This document shows positions 16,185 to 23,572 of a DNA stretch of 43,160 nucleotides, one piece after another. Numbering within the stretch: the stretch's first letter is position 1; each line of letters begins with the position of its first letter. Where the stretch lies: NCBI GenBank assembly GCA_963841445.1, contig CAWJCP010000006.1:1-43160 (forward strand), given 5' to 3'. The translations under genes and the position numbers were made by a program. The notes below the pieces were generated by a model that saw nothing but the letters and a program-made list of their open reading frames with translations, was not told the origin of the DNA and made no database searches. The DNA is from Mayfieldus sp963841445 (GTDB taxonomy: Bacteria > Actinomycetota > Thermoleophilia > Solirubrobacterales > 70-9).

Positions 16185-16970
16185 CTAAGGTAGCGCCGCC
16201 TCGACGCTGGCGGCGGAGCTGGCCCCGCGCAGGGCGTTGAGCCCCTCGATCCGCGCCGCAATCTCGTCGGGGGAGGTCGCCGTGGCCTCGCGCTCGCAAA
16301 TCTCCGCGAAGCGCCCCGCGACCGCGTCCGCGAAGCGCTCCAGCTGCTGCTCGCGGCCGAGCTCACGGGTGACCGAGGTCATCCGGCAGCCCTCGATCCC
16401 GCACGGGACGATCCATTCGAACGGCTGCAGGTCGTTGTTGACGTTGATCGCGAAGCCGTGCGTGGTCACGCCGCGGCTGACGTGGACGCCGATGGAACCA
16501 ATCTTGCGCGACACGTCCTCCGCTTCGCTTCCGGGCGTGTCGCGCTCGGTGGCAGGCTGACCAACCCATACGCCTGTCAGGCCCTCGGTTGGCCCAGCCG
16601 CGATCCCGTACGCGGCCAGCGACTCGATCATCACCCGCTCCAGCCGCCTCACGTACGCGTGGACGTCATCGCCGTACGGTTTCAGCGAGACGATCGGGTA
16701 GCCGACCAGCTGTCCGGGGCCGTGATATGTGACGGCGCCGCCCCGGTCGGTGTCGCGGACGTCGATTCCCTGCGCGCGGTACCAGTCCTCGCCCATCGGC
16801 AGCTCGCCGGGCTGCGAGCGGCGCCCGCGCGTGTAGACGGGCGGATGCTCGAGCAGCAGCAGCAGGTCGGGGAGCTCGCCCGCCACCCGCGCCGCGGCCA
16901 GCCGCGCCTGCGCCCGGCGGGCGGGCTGGTAGGGAACCTCGCCGCAGCGAATCACCCATAGGTCGCTCAC
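16185..16970 (-). CDS. lipB: lipoyl(octanoyl) transferase with in-frame insertion
   Basis: A 261-residue enzyme that moves octanoyl from acyl carrier protein to the lipoyl domains of E2 subunits. The ligand-binding motif is RGGAVTYHGPGQLVGYPI at about residues 76-93. The essential Lys is in RKIGSIG (Lys156) and the catalytic Cys is in PCGIEG (Cys190). Between GVWV (133-136) and that Lys there are about 19 residues, ATERDTPGSEAEDVS among them, where the family usually has only a few. They are encoded by a 40-bp palindromic repeat that recurs in this window (16506-16545). The GTG start overlaps the preceding gene's TGA (GTGA). Activity is likely retained because all key residues are present. 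Confidence 0.95.
   Translation of the reverse strand: MSDLWVIRCGEVPYQPARRAQARLAAARVAGELPDLLLLLEHPPVYTRGRRSQPGELPMGEDWYRAQGIDVRDTDRGGAVTYHGPGQLVGYPIVSLKPYGDDVHAYVRRLERVMIESLAAYGIAAGPTEGLTGVWVGQPATERDTPGSEAEDVSRKIGSIGVHVSRGVTTHGFAINVNNDLQPFEWIVPCGIEGCRMTSVTRELGREQQLERFADAVAGRFAEICEREATATSPDEIAARIEGLNALRGASSAASVEAALP
16506..16545 (-). repeat. palindromic repeat element, copy in lipB
   Basis: A 40-bp element inside lipB. Perfect 10-bp arms GCGCGACACG and CGTGTCGCGC flank 20 bases, with three more pairs inside (TCC/GGG), leaving a 14-base loop. It is read in frame as RDTPGSEAEDVSR, immediately before the catalytic Lys. It matches the copy at 42044-42083 at 34 of 40 positions, on the same strand relative to the gene and in the same coding phase. 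Confidence 0.75.
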
Positions 16971-17422
16971 CGGCTCAGTGTCCCCTTCTCCGCCCGTCTC
17001 GCCACGCTGTGGAGGATCCGGCGGGTGGCGAGGACGTGAGGGCGGCTGCGGATCACCGCCGTCTTGTACAGCTCGCCCTTGAGGCCCGGAAACGCGGCAT
17101 GGGTGGTGGCGCTCAACAGCACCCGACCGGGTTCCCGGTCCTCGACCCGGAAGTCCAGCCCGTAGTGGGAGAAGCGATGTCGGCCTCGCGGTGCCAGCTC
17201 CCGCGGGGCGCTGGCCCGCGCGACCCGAAACCCGGGCACGGTTGAGCCCGGCTCGCCGGCCGTTCCCTGCGGGTCGACCTGCTCGCATCCCAGTAGCCGT
17301 GCAAAGCGCGAGCTGACCGGAGTTGGCAGGCCACGGCCGAGCCAGTCCGCCAGCGCCTCCCAGGTGCGTTCGGCGCTTGCCGCGACCGCAACCGTGTGGA
17401 CGTCGACGCGGGGAAGGTCCAT
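16967..17422 (-). CDS. SRPBCC-like (START/polyketide-cyclase fold) protein
   Basis: A 151-residue protein. The N terminus, VDVHTVAVAASAERTWEAL, is the usual first strand and helix of SRPBCC proteins. FRVEDREPGRVLLSATTHAAFPG and GELYKTAVIRSRPHVLATRR form the later strands and long C-terminal helix. It is probably a soluble ligand-binding protein; I cannot name a ligand. Its TGA overlaps the lipB GTG, and it lies 9 bases after the Leu/Val dehydrogenase gene, so it belongs to the Bkd-lipoate run. Why such a protein sits here is unclear. Confidence 0.7.
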   Translation of the reverse strand: MDLPRVDVHTVAVAASAERTWEALADWLGRGLPTPVSSRFARLLGCEQVDPQGTAGEPGSTVPGFRVARASAPRELAPRGRHRFSHYGLDFRVEDREPGRVLLSATTHAAFPGLKGELYKTAVIRSRPHVLATRRILHSVARRAEKGTLSR

Positions 17423-17431
17423 TTGACGAGC

Positions 17432-18466
17432 CTACGCCTGGACCGGCTCGCCCGCCGTCAACCTGGCGCGCGCCAGCTGCCGAGCCGCCGTCAGCGGCGT
17501 CGTCGCGGCCTGGTCGGCCTCAACGAGCACCCGCTGGATCGTGAGCTCGATCGAGTCGACCAGCTCGTCGACGCGCGCCGCCGGGTGCCCATGCAGGTCG
17601 GCGTAGACGTGGATCAGGCCTCCGGCGTTGGCGATGAAGTCCGGGGCATAGAGGATCCCGCGGCCCATCAGACGCGCGGCCAGCGCGTCGTCGGACAGCA
17701 CGTTGTTCGCCGCGCCGCAGAGGATCGAGCAGCGCAGCCCCTTCGCATTGGCGCCGTCGACAACGCCGCCCAGAGCGCACGGAGCCAGTACGTCGCACTC
17801 GCTGAGCATTGCCGCCTCTGGCGCCACCCAGCGGACCCCCAGCTCCTGCAGCGGCGCGCGGCGGGACGGGTCGATGTCGCTGGCCAGCACCTCCGCCCCG
17901 GCGGCGGTCAACCGGCGCACGAGCGCCAGTCCGACATGCCCGACCCCGACCACGCAGATCCGGAGCCCATCGAGATCCGCAGAGCCGAAGAGATGCGCGC
18001 AGCAGGCGCGGATCGCCCGCTCGACTCCGCGCGCGGTCAGCGGGCTGGGGTCGCCGCGGCCCCCGAGCCTGGCCGGCATCCCCACGACGTGCTCGGTGCG
18101 GGTCGCGATCAGCGCCATGTCGTCCGCGCAGGTGCCGACGTCCTCGGCGGTGATGTAGCGACCTTCCAGCGAATCGACGGCGTCGGCGAAGTCGAGGAGC
18201 GCGGCCTGGCGCTGCTGCGGGGAAGGCGCTACGCCCGGCAGGCAGATGACGCCCTTGCCGCCGCCGAGATCGAGCCCGGCGGCAGCGGCCTTCAGGGTCA
18301 TCGCCCCGGCCAGGCGGAGGGCGTCGGCGACCCCGTCCTCAGGGCTCGCGTAGCTCCACATCCTGCAACCGCCGAGAGCAGGGCCAAGCGCGGTCGAGTC
18401 GATGGCGATCGCAAGCGGCAGCCCGCTGCGCTCGCCGTTGGTACGGACCAGCTCCGGGCCGATCAT
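17432..18466 (-). CDS. leucine/valine dehydrogenase-type amino acid dehydrogenase
   Basis: A 344-residue member of the Glu/Leu/Phe/Val dehydrogenase family, of the short (about 350-residue) type that oxidatively deaminates branched-chain amino acids. The N-terminal substrate domain has LGGCRMWSY and the catalytic Lys in LDLGGGKGVICLPG (Lys71). The NAD-binding domain has VVGVGHVGLALVRRL, and CALGGVVDGANAKGL is a family phrase. Its ATG overlaps the stop of the Bkd E2 gene (ATGA). This supports the job: it produces the branched 2-oxoacids that the Bkd complex next door decarboxylates. Leucine versus valine preference cannot be read from the sequence. Confidence 0.88.
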   Translation of the reverse strand: MIGPELVRTNGERSGLPLAIAIDSTALGPALGGCRMWSYASPEDGVADALRLAGAMTLKAAAAGLDLGGGKGVICLPGVAPSPQQRQAALLDFADAVDSLEGRYITAEDVGTCADDMALIATRTEHVVGMPARLGGRGDPSPLTARGVERAIRACCAHLFGSADLDGLRICVVGVGHVGLALVRRLTAAGAEVLASDIDPSRRAPLQELGVRWVAPEAAMLSECDVLAPCALGGVVDGANAKGLRCSILCGAANNVLSDDALAARLMGRGILYAPDFIANAGGLIHVYADLHGHPAARVDELVDSIELTIQRVLVEADQAATTPLTAARQLARARLTAGEPVQA

Positions 18467-19878
18467 TCGAGCTCACCGCCCTCGAGCCGCTCGCGAAGCG
18501 AGCCGAGGAAGCGCGCCGCCACAGCACCGTCGAGGGCGCGGTGGTCCCAGGACATGCAGAGGTAGCTCATCGGCCGGATCGCGATCGCGTCGGTTCCGCC
18601 TTCCTCGACGACGACCGCGCGCTTCACCACAGCTTCGAGGTCGAGGATCGCGACCTGCGGCTGGTTGATGATCGGCGTCGCCAGCACGGCGCCGAACTGA
18701 CCGGGGTTGGTGATCGTGAAGGTCCCGCCGTGGACGTCGTCGGGATCGAGCTCGCGACGCCGGGCGCGATCGGCGAGGTCGTTGATCGCCGCCGCGGTGC
18801 CCTCGAGACTGAGCCGCTGAGCCCGTGGTATCACCGGCACGATCAGCCCCTCCTCGAGCGCCACCGCGATCCCGAGGTTGACGTCGTCGTGGTAGACGAT
18901 CTCGTCCTGCTCCAGCGAGGCGTTGAGGACCGGGTGCTCGGCAAGCGCCAGGACCGTCGCCCGGGCGACGAAAGCGAGGTAGGTGAGCCGCACCCCGCGC
19001 CGCTCCATCTCTTTGCGCAGCTGCGCCCGCCGTGCCGCGACACGCGAGAAGTCGACCTCGATGATCGTCGTGCAGTGAGCGGAGGTGCGCCGGCTCTCGA
19101 TCATGTGACGGGCGATCTGCCGGCGCATCGGTGACATCGGCTCGCGGCGCCCGGCCAGCCCCGCGACCTCGGGGGCTGGCGCTGCGGCGCCGTTGCCCGT
19201 GGCGGGCCGCTCGGCCTCCGGCTCCGGCTTGTATGGCGACTCGATGTGCATCGGCTTCTCCTTCCCCGCCCCGCCCTCGACGAAGGAGACCACGTCGACC
19301 TTGCGCACCCTTCCGCCGACCCCGGTGCCCTCGACCTCACCGAGGTCGATCCCGTGCTCGCCGGCGATCCGTCGCACGACCGGGGAGTAGTACTCCGATC
19401 GGTCGAGCTCCTCCAGCTCACCCGCGGGTGGTGTGCCGGGATCCAGCTCTGATGCCTCTTCCGCGGCTGGTGCGACGGGCCTGGCCGCCGGACGCGCGGA
19501 CTCGGGAGCACGTTCGGCGGGTAGGTTCGTCGTGACAGGACCCGCGGCCGAGCGGTCGGAGTCGTCCTCCTCCGGATGCGCTTCACCCGGTTTGGCCGAA
19601 GGATCGATCTCGGCCAGCAGCTCGCCGACCGCCAGCGTCTGACCCGGCTCGGCGAGCAGCCGCTCGACGCGTCCCGACGCCGGCACCGGGATCTCGACGT
19701 CGACCTTGTCGGTCGTCACCTCGCAGATCACCTCGTCGGCGTCGACCCAGTCGCCCGGCCGTTTGCGCCATTCGGTCAGCGTCCCCTCGGCGACCGAGAT
19801 GCCCATCTGCGGCATCGTCACCGCGACCAGTTCCGATCCCGCCTCGGGTGTTGTTCCCTCAGTACGCGAGGAGCTCAC
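18463..19878 (-). CDS. bkdC: branched-chain 2-oxoacid dehydrogenase E2 (dihydrolipoyl acyltransferase)
   Basis: A 471-residue E2 core protein. The lipoyl domain, residues about 17-95, carries the modified Lys58 in TTDKVD. A flexible Ala/Pro/Glu linker follows. The peripheral-subunit-binding domain (YYSPVVRRIAGEHGIDLGEV onward) is at about 164-197. The catalytic acyltransferase domain ends with the active-site motif DHRALDG at 445-451. It transfers branched acyl groups from E1 to CoA. The GTG start lies inside the end of bkdB (20-base overlap). It stands in one run with bkdA, bkdB and the amino acid dehydrogenase, which is why I assign it to Bkd rather than PDH. Confidence 0.9.
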   Translation of the reverse strand: MSSSRTEGTTPEAGSELVAVTMPQMGISVAEGTLTEWRKRPGDWVDADEVICEVTTDKVDVEIPVPASGRVERLLAEPGQTLAVGELLAEIDPSAKPGEAHPEEDDSDRSAAGPVTTNLPAERAPESARPAARPVAPAAEEASELDPGTPPAGELEELDRSEYYSPVVRRIAGEHGIDLGEVEGTGVGGRVRKVDVVSFVEGGAGKEKPMHIESPYKPEPEAERPATGNGAAAPAPEVAGLAGRREPMSPMRRQIARHMIESRRTSAHCTTIIEVDFSRVAARRAQLRKEMERRGVRLTYLAFVARATVLALAEHPVLNASLEQDEIVYHDDVNLGIAVALEEGLIVPVIPRAQRLSLEGTAAAINDLADRARRRELDPDDVHGGTFTITNPGQFGAVLATPIINQPQVAILDLEAVVKRAVVVEEGGTDAIAIRPMSYLCMSWDHRALDGAVAARFLGSLRERLEGGELE

Positions 19879-20872
19879 GGCAGGCCTCCTTGAAGTCGTC
19901 GACCCCCGGCAGCACGTGCTGCTCGAGCGGCGGGCTGAAGGGGATCGGAACGTCGGGCGCGGTCAGCCGCAGAAGCGGCCCGTCGAGATGCTCGAAGGCC
20001 TGCTCGGCGATCAGCGACGCGACCTCGGCTCCGACTCCGCAGGAGCGGGTCGCCTCGTGCGCGACCAGCACCTTGCCGGTCTTGCGGGCGCTGGCCAGGA
20101 TCGCATCGGTGTCGAGCGGGCAGAGTGTCCGTAGATCGATCACCTCGATCGATTCCTCGAGCCCCTCAGCGGCCTGCAGGGCCATCGGCACAGCCGAGCC
20201 GTACGCGATCACGCTCATCTCCGACCCCTCTCGGGCCACACGAGCCTCGCCGAGCGGCACCGTGTGCTCGCCCTCGGGAACCTCGTCGCGGACGTGGCGG
20301 TAGAGCCCCTTGTGCTCGAGGAAGCAGACCGGGTTGGGGTCGCGAATCGCGCTTGAAAGCAGGCCCTTCGCGTCGCCGGCCGTGGCCGGCGCGACGACCT
20401 TCAAGCCCGGCGCCTGCAGCAGCCAGGCCTCCGGGTTCTGGGAGTGGAAGGGCCCGCCGGAGAAGCCGCCGCCGGACGGAAGCCGGACGACCATCGGGAC
20501 CGCGACGCCCTGGCGGTAGTGCAGCTTCGCGGCGACGTTGACGAGCTGGTCGAAGCCGCAGGCGATGAAGTCGGCGAACTGCATCTCGCAGACCGGGCGC
20601 AGGCCCTCGACCGCGGCGCCGACTGCGGCGCCGATGATCGCGTTCTCGGCCAGCGGCGCGTCGAGCAAGCGCTCGGCGCCGAACTCCTCGACGAAGCCGT
20701 CGGTGACCTTGAAGGCGCCACCGAAGGCACCGATGTCCTCGCCGATGCAGAACACGGCCGGGTCGCGGCGCATCTCGGTGCGCAGAGCGTCGGAGATCGC
20801 CTCGAGGTAGGACATCTCGCGGCTGCCCGCCCCCGAACCGATGGCGATCGTGTCGGTTGCCGGGGTGCTCAC
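19859..20872 (-). CDS. bkdB: branched-chain 2-oxoacid dehydrogenase E1 beta
   Basis: A 337-residue transketolase-like E1 beta subunit, which together with E1 alpha binds TPP and decarboxylates branched 2-oxoacids. Family motifs are CIGEDIGAFGGAFKVT, ENAIIGAAVGAAVEGLRPV and HSQNPEAWLLQAPGLKVV, plus a C-terminal region with LIAEQAFEHLDGP. The open frame runs well upstream into bkdA, but the GTG at 20872 overlaps the bkdA TGA (GTGA) and gives a normal-length protein. The 3' end overlaps the E2 start by 20 bases, so the three subunits are probably translated in a coupled way. Confidence 0.92.
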   Translation of the reverse strand: MSTPATDTIAIGSGAGSREMSYLEAISDALRTEMRRDPAVFCIGEDIGAFGGAFKVTDGFVEEFGAERLLDAPLAENAIIGAAVGAAVEGLRPVCEMQFADFIACGFDQLVNVAAKLHYRQGVAVPMVVRLPSGGGFSGGPFHSQNPEAWLLQAPGLKVVAPATAGDAKGLLSSAIRDPNPVCFLEHKGLYRHVRDEVPEGEHTVPLGEARVAREGSEMSVIAYGSAVPMALQAAEGLEESIEVIDLRTLCPLDTDAILASARKTGKVLVAHEATRSCGVGAEVASLIAEQAFEHLDGPLLRLTAPDVPIPFSPPLEQHVLPGVDDFKEACRELLAY

Positions 20873-21954
20873 GCTGCCCTCCCGTTTCCGTTCGCTGCCC
20901 ATCTCGACCACGGCGCCATTCCGTCGCCGAGCGGCTCCGCGCTCTCGGCGAAGACGCCCTCCAGCGCCAGCTCGGCCTCCGGAAGCGGCGACTCCAGCGC
21001 CTGCTCCGCGCACCCCTCGACGTAGGAGCGAACCTCGGCGCGAATCTCCGCAACCTCGTCGCTGGAGAACCCGTAGTCGGAGACCAGCCGGTCCGTGAAA
21101 AGCTCGATCGGGTCGCGCGCTTTCCAGCTCTCGAACAGCTCCGGCGGCACGTAGGACATGTCGTCGTGGGCGCCGTGGCCGTGCATGCGCATCGTCTCGC
21201 ACCCGATCAACGTCGGCCCGCCGCCTTCGCGAGCCATGTCGGCCGCCGCGCTGGCCGCGCCGAAGACGGCTTCGACGTCGTTGCCATCGACCTCGACCCC
21301 CGCGACGCCGTATCCCTCCGCGCGGCGAATCGGGTCGACTGCGAACTCGAGCTCGTTCGGGGTCGAGTAGGCGAACTGGTTGTTCTCGAGCACGAAGACG
21401 ACCGGCAGCCGGTGGACGCCGGCGAAGTTCATCGCCTCGTGCCACTGGCCGTTCGCGGTCGAGCCCTCGCCGAAGAAGGTCATCGCGACCCGCGGCTCCT
21501 TGCGCATCTTGAAGGCCAGCGCCATCCCGATCGTGGGCTGGGCCATGTCGGGGAGCATCGAGACCATCCCGACGCAGCCGAGGCGCGGATCGCCGAAGTG
21601 CATGTTGCCGTCCTTGCCGCCGGTCACTCCTCCGGCCCGGCCCATGTAGTTGGCGAGGTAGCGATCCGGGGTGACACCGCGAACGAAGTGAGCCCCGAGG
21701 TCGCGGTGCAGGATGCACATCCGGTCCCGCGGACCGAGCGCGTAGGCGGCGCCGACCGATACGGCTTCCTGGCCGCAGCCGTCGTAGAAGGATCCGGGCA
21801 CCTTGCCCTGCTTGTAGAGGGCCAGGCCGCGCTCCTCGGCGCCCCGCATCATCGCCATGAAACGGAGAAGGCGCGCCCGGTCGTCGCGGGTGAGCTGCCC
21901 ACCGCGCTGCTGGAGCTCGGCATCGCTGACCGCGCTCATCTCGTTGAGCCTCAT
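20869..21954 (-). CDS. bkdA: branched-chain 2-oxoacid dehydrogenase E1 alpha
   Basis: A 361-residue E1 alpha subunit. The TPP-binding motif runs from FGEGSTANGQWHEAMNFAG to the Asn-containing VLENNQFAYS. YDGCGQEAVSVGAAYAL and HRDLGAHFVRGV form the substrate and TPP site. The C-terminal tail is rich in Glu and Pro. It begins MRLNEMSAVS, and AAGGGA lies about 9 bases before the ATG. It is the first gene of the run down to lipA, with a plausible promoter and a palindromic operator-like site about 135-175 bases upstream. The assignment to Bkd rests on the neighbouring Leu/Val dehydrogenase, because a separate PDH set follows. Confidence 0.9.
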   Translation of the reverse strand: MRLNEMSAVSDAELQQRGGQLTRDDRARLLRFMAMMRGAEERGLALYKQGKVPGSFYDGCGQEAVSVGAAYALGPRDRMCILHRDLGAHFVRGVTPDRYLANYMGRAGGVTGGKDGNMHFGDPRLGCVGMVSMLPDMAQPTIGMALAFKMRKEPRVAMTFFGEGSTANGQWHEAMNFAGVHRLPVVFVLENNQFAYSTPNELEFAVDPIRRAEGYGVAGVEVDGNDVEAVFGAASAAADMAREGGGPTLIGCETMRMHGHGAHDDMSYVPPELFESWKARDPIELFTDRLVSDYGFSSDEVAEIRAEVRSYVEGCAEQALESPLPEAELALEGVFAESAEPLGDGMAPWSRWAANGNGRAA

Positions 21955-22089
21955 ATGAGTCGTCCCTTCGGATCTGGCCGGGCTTCGGGATCCCCTTCAC
22001 CGGGCCGGTTGTCGCGGCGCCGGGATCTCCGGGCTGCCGCGCCTGTGGACGCAGGAGGCGAGGGATCTTCCCCTCCTCCCTATGTGCGT

Positions 22090-22129
22090 ATCGCTACAGC
22101 GATGTTACCCGGGATGGCCGCGGTTTCAA
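22090..22129 (-). promoter_or_regulatory. candidate promoter and operator for the bkd-lip operon
   Basis: On the minus strand TTGAAA (22129-22124), 16 bases, then TAACAT (22107-22102) resembles a housekeeping sigma promoter. The perfect palindrome ATCGCT-GT-AGCGAT (22103-22090) overlaps the -10 by two bases and covers the expected start point, so a repressor could act there. It lies about 135 bases before bkdA. This is sequence resemblance only. Confidence 0.45.
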
Positions 22130-22212
22130 CCCGATTTCGACGGATCGGCCGATCGGAACCCGCAATCAGGGCTCAGCACCGCGGCTAACCTGCTGGCGGT
22201 TGAGATTGACTC

Positions 22213-23547
22213 CTAGAGGGCGAGGCTCGCCGGCTCTTCGAGCAGCGCGCGGATCCGGGCCAGGAACTCGGCGCCCTCGGCGCCGTAGAGGATCCGGTGA
22301 TCGCAGGCGAGCGTCACCGCCATCAGATGCGCGGTGCCGATCTCGCCGTCGCGGACGACCGGGCGCTCGGTGATCGCGCCGATCGCGAGGATCCCGGCCT
22401 GCGGCGGGTTGATGACGGCGGAGAAGTTGTCGATGCCGAACATCCCCAGGTTGGAGACGGTGAATGTCCCTCCCGAGAGCTCCGGCGGCGTGATCGTCGC
22501 GTCGCGAACCTTCGCGGCCAGCTCGCGGGTCGCGCGGGCGATCTCGCGCAGGCCCTTGCGGTCGGCGTCGAAGACGGTCGGGACGACCAGCGCGTCCTGG
22601 GCGGCGACCGCGACGCCGACGTTGACCCGCGAGTAGAGCTCCATGCCGCCGTCGCGGTAGGCGCCGTTGGCCCGCGGGTGCTCGCGCAGCGCGATCGCGC
22701 AGGCCTTGACGATCATGTCGTTGAAGGAAGGCACGAGCTCGCCTTCGGGCGTGTCCTGCTTGATTCGCGCCCGCGCCTGTACCGCGCGGCTCATGTCGAT
22801 CTCGGCCTGCAGGTAGAAGTGCGGCGCGGTCGCCTTTGACTCCGCCATCCGCCGCGCGACCGTCGCCTGCAGCTTGGTCAGCTCCTCGCGGGTCACCTCG
22901 CCCTTGGCGGTCTGGACCCCACCACCACGCGCGCCCTCCGCTGCCAGCAAGTCGGCAGGCGAGCGACCGGCCGGGCTTTGCCCGGCTGCGGGCGCGCCTC
23001 GCGCGGGCTCCTGCCTTCCGGGTTCGGCCTTCTCGACATCGGCCTTGACGATTCGCCCCCCCGGCCCGGACCCCTGGATGCGGCCCAGGTCGAGCCCCTT
23101 CTCGGCGGCGATTCGCCGCGCGATCGGGGAAGCCTTGACCCGCCCGTCGCCTCCGCCGGGGTGACCGTCCCCTCCAGCCGAACTGGCAGCGGGGGCTGCC
23201 AGTTCGGCAGCGGGCGTTGTCGACGGCGGCGAGGGGGCTCCACTTGTCCGCTCGGTGCCAGTCTGTTCCGACGGCGTCGCCTGAGCGGCGCCGTTGGCGC
23301 CCGCCTCGCCATCCTCGCCGACGCGGGCGATCACCTCGCCGATCGGCAGCGTGTCGCCCTCGCCGGCGACGATCTCGATCAGCGTCCCGGCGGCGTCGGA
23401 CTCGTAGACCATGTTCGCCTTGTCGGTCTCGATCTCGACCAGCTCGTCGCCGACCGCGACCTCATCGCCCTCCGACTTCAGCCAGCGCAGCACCGTGCCC
23501 TCCTCCATCGAGTCGGAGAGGCGCGGCATGACCACCTCCTCCGCCAC
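22213..23547 (-). CDS. pdhC: pyruvate dehydrogenase E2 (dihydrolipoyl acetyltransferase)
   Basis: A 444-residue E2. The lipoyl domain (about 1-78) has Lys43 in IETDKANM. The first linker, about 80-137, is Ala/Pro/Gly/Ser-rich and holds a striking DNA palindrome. The subunit-binding domain is at about 138-171 (KASPIARRIAAEKGLDLGRI). A second Ala/Gly linker leads to the catalytic domain. The active-site motif reads DHRILYG at 416-422, where most E2 proteins have HRxxDG, so Tyr replaces the usual Asp. The catalytic His is kept. It is last in the run lpd, DsbA-like, pdhA, pdhB, pdhC. The mitochondrial-type E1 next to it supports pyruvate as substrate. Confidence 0.9.
   Translation of the reverse strand: MAEEVVMPRLSDSMEEGTVLRWLKSEGDEVAVGDELVEIETDKANMVYESDAAGTLIEIVAGEGDTLPIGEVIARVGEDGEAGANGAAQATPSEQTGTERTSGAPSPPSTTPAAELAAPAASSAGGDGHPGGGDGRVKASPIARRIAAEKGLDLGRIQGSGPGGRIVKADVEKAEPGRQEPARGAPAAGQSPAGRSPADLLAAEGARGGGVQTAKGEVTREELTKLQATVARRMAESKATAPHFYLQAEIDMSRAVQARARIKQDTPEGELVPSFNDMIVKACAIALREHPRANGAYRDGGMELYSRVNVGVAVAAQDALVVPTVFDADRKGLREIARATRELAAKVRDATITPPELSGGTFTVSNLGMFGIDNFSAVINPPQAGILAIGAITERPVVRDGEIGTAHLMAVTLACDHRILYGAEGAEFLARIRALLEEPASLAL
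23177..23208. repeat. perfect 14-bp palindrome within pdhC
   Basis: Arms GCCGAACTGGCAGC and GCTGCCAGTTCGGC with a 4-base loop GGGG. It encodes residues about 113-124 (AAELAAPAASSA) in the flexible linker between the lipoyl and subunit-binding domains. A shorter 7-bp palindrome (GCCGGGC-TTT-GCCCGGC, 22970-22986) lies in the second linker. Confidence 0.8.
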
Positions 23548-23572
23548 TAGGCCCTTCCAGTCTCGGCGAAGC

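Noticed and set aside
20872..22000. Upstream extension of the bkdB frame through bkdA
   Set aside because: The extension is Arg/Pro-rich and out of phase with the conserved bkdA protein; the GTGA overlap gives a normal bkdB start.
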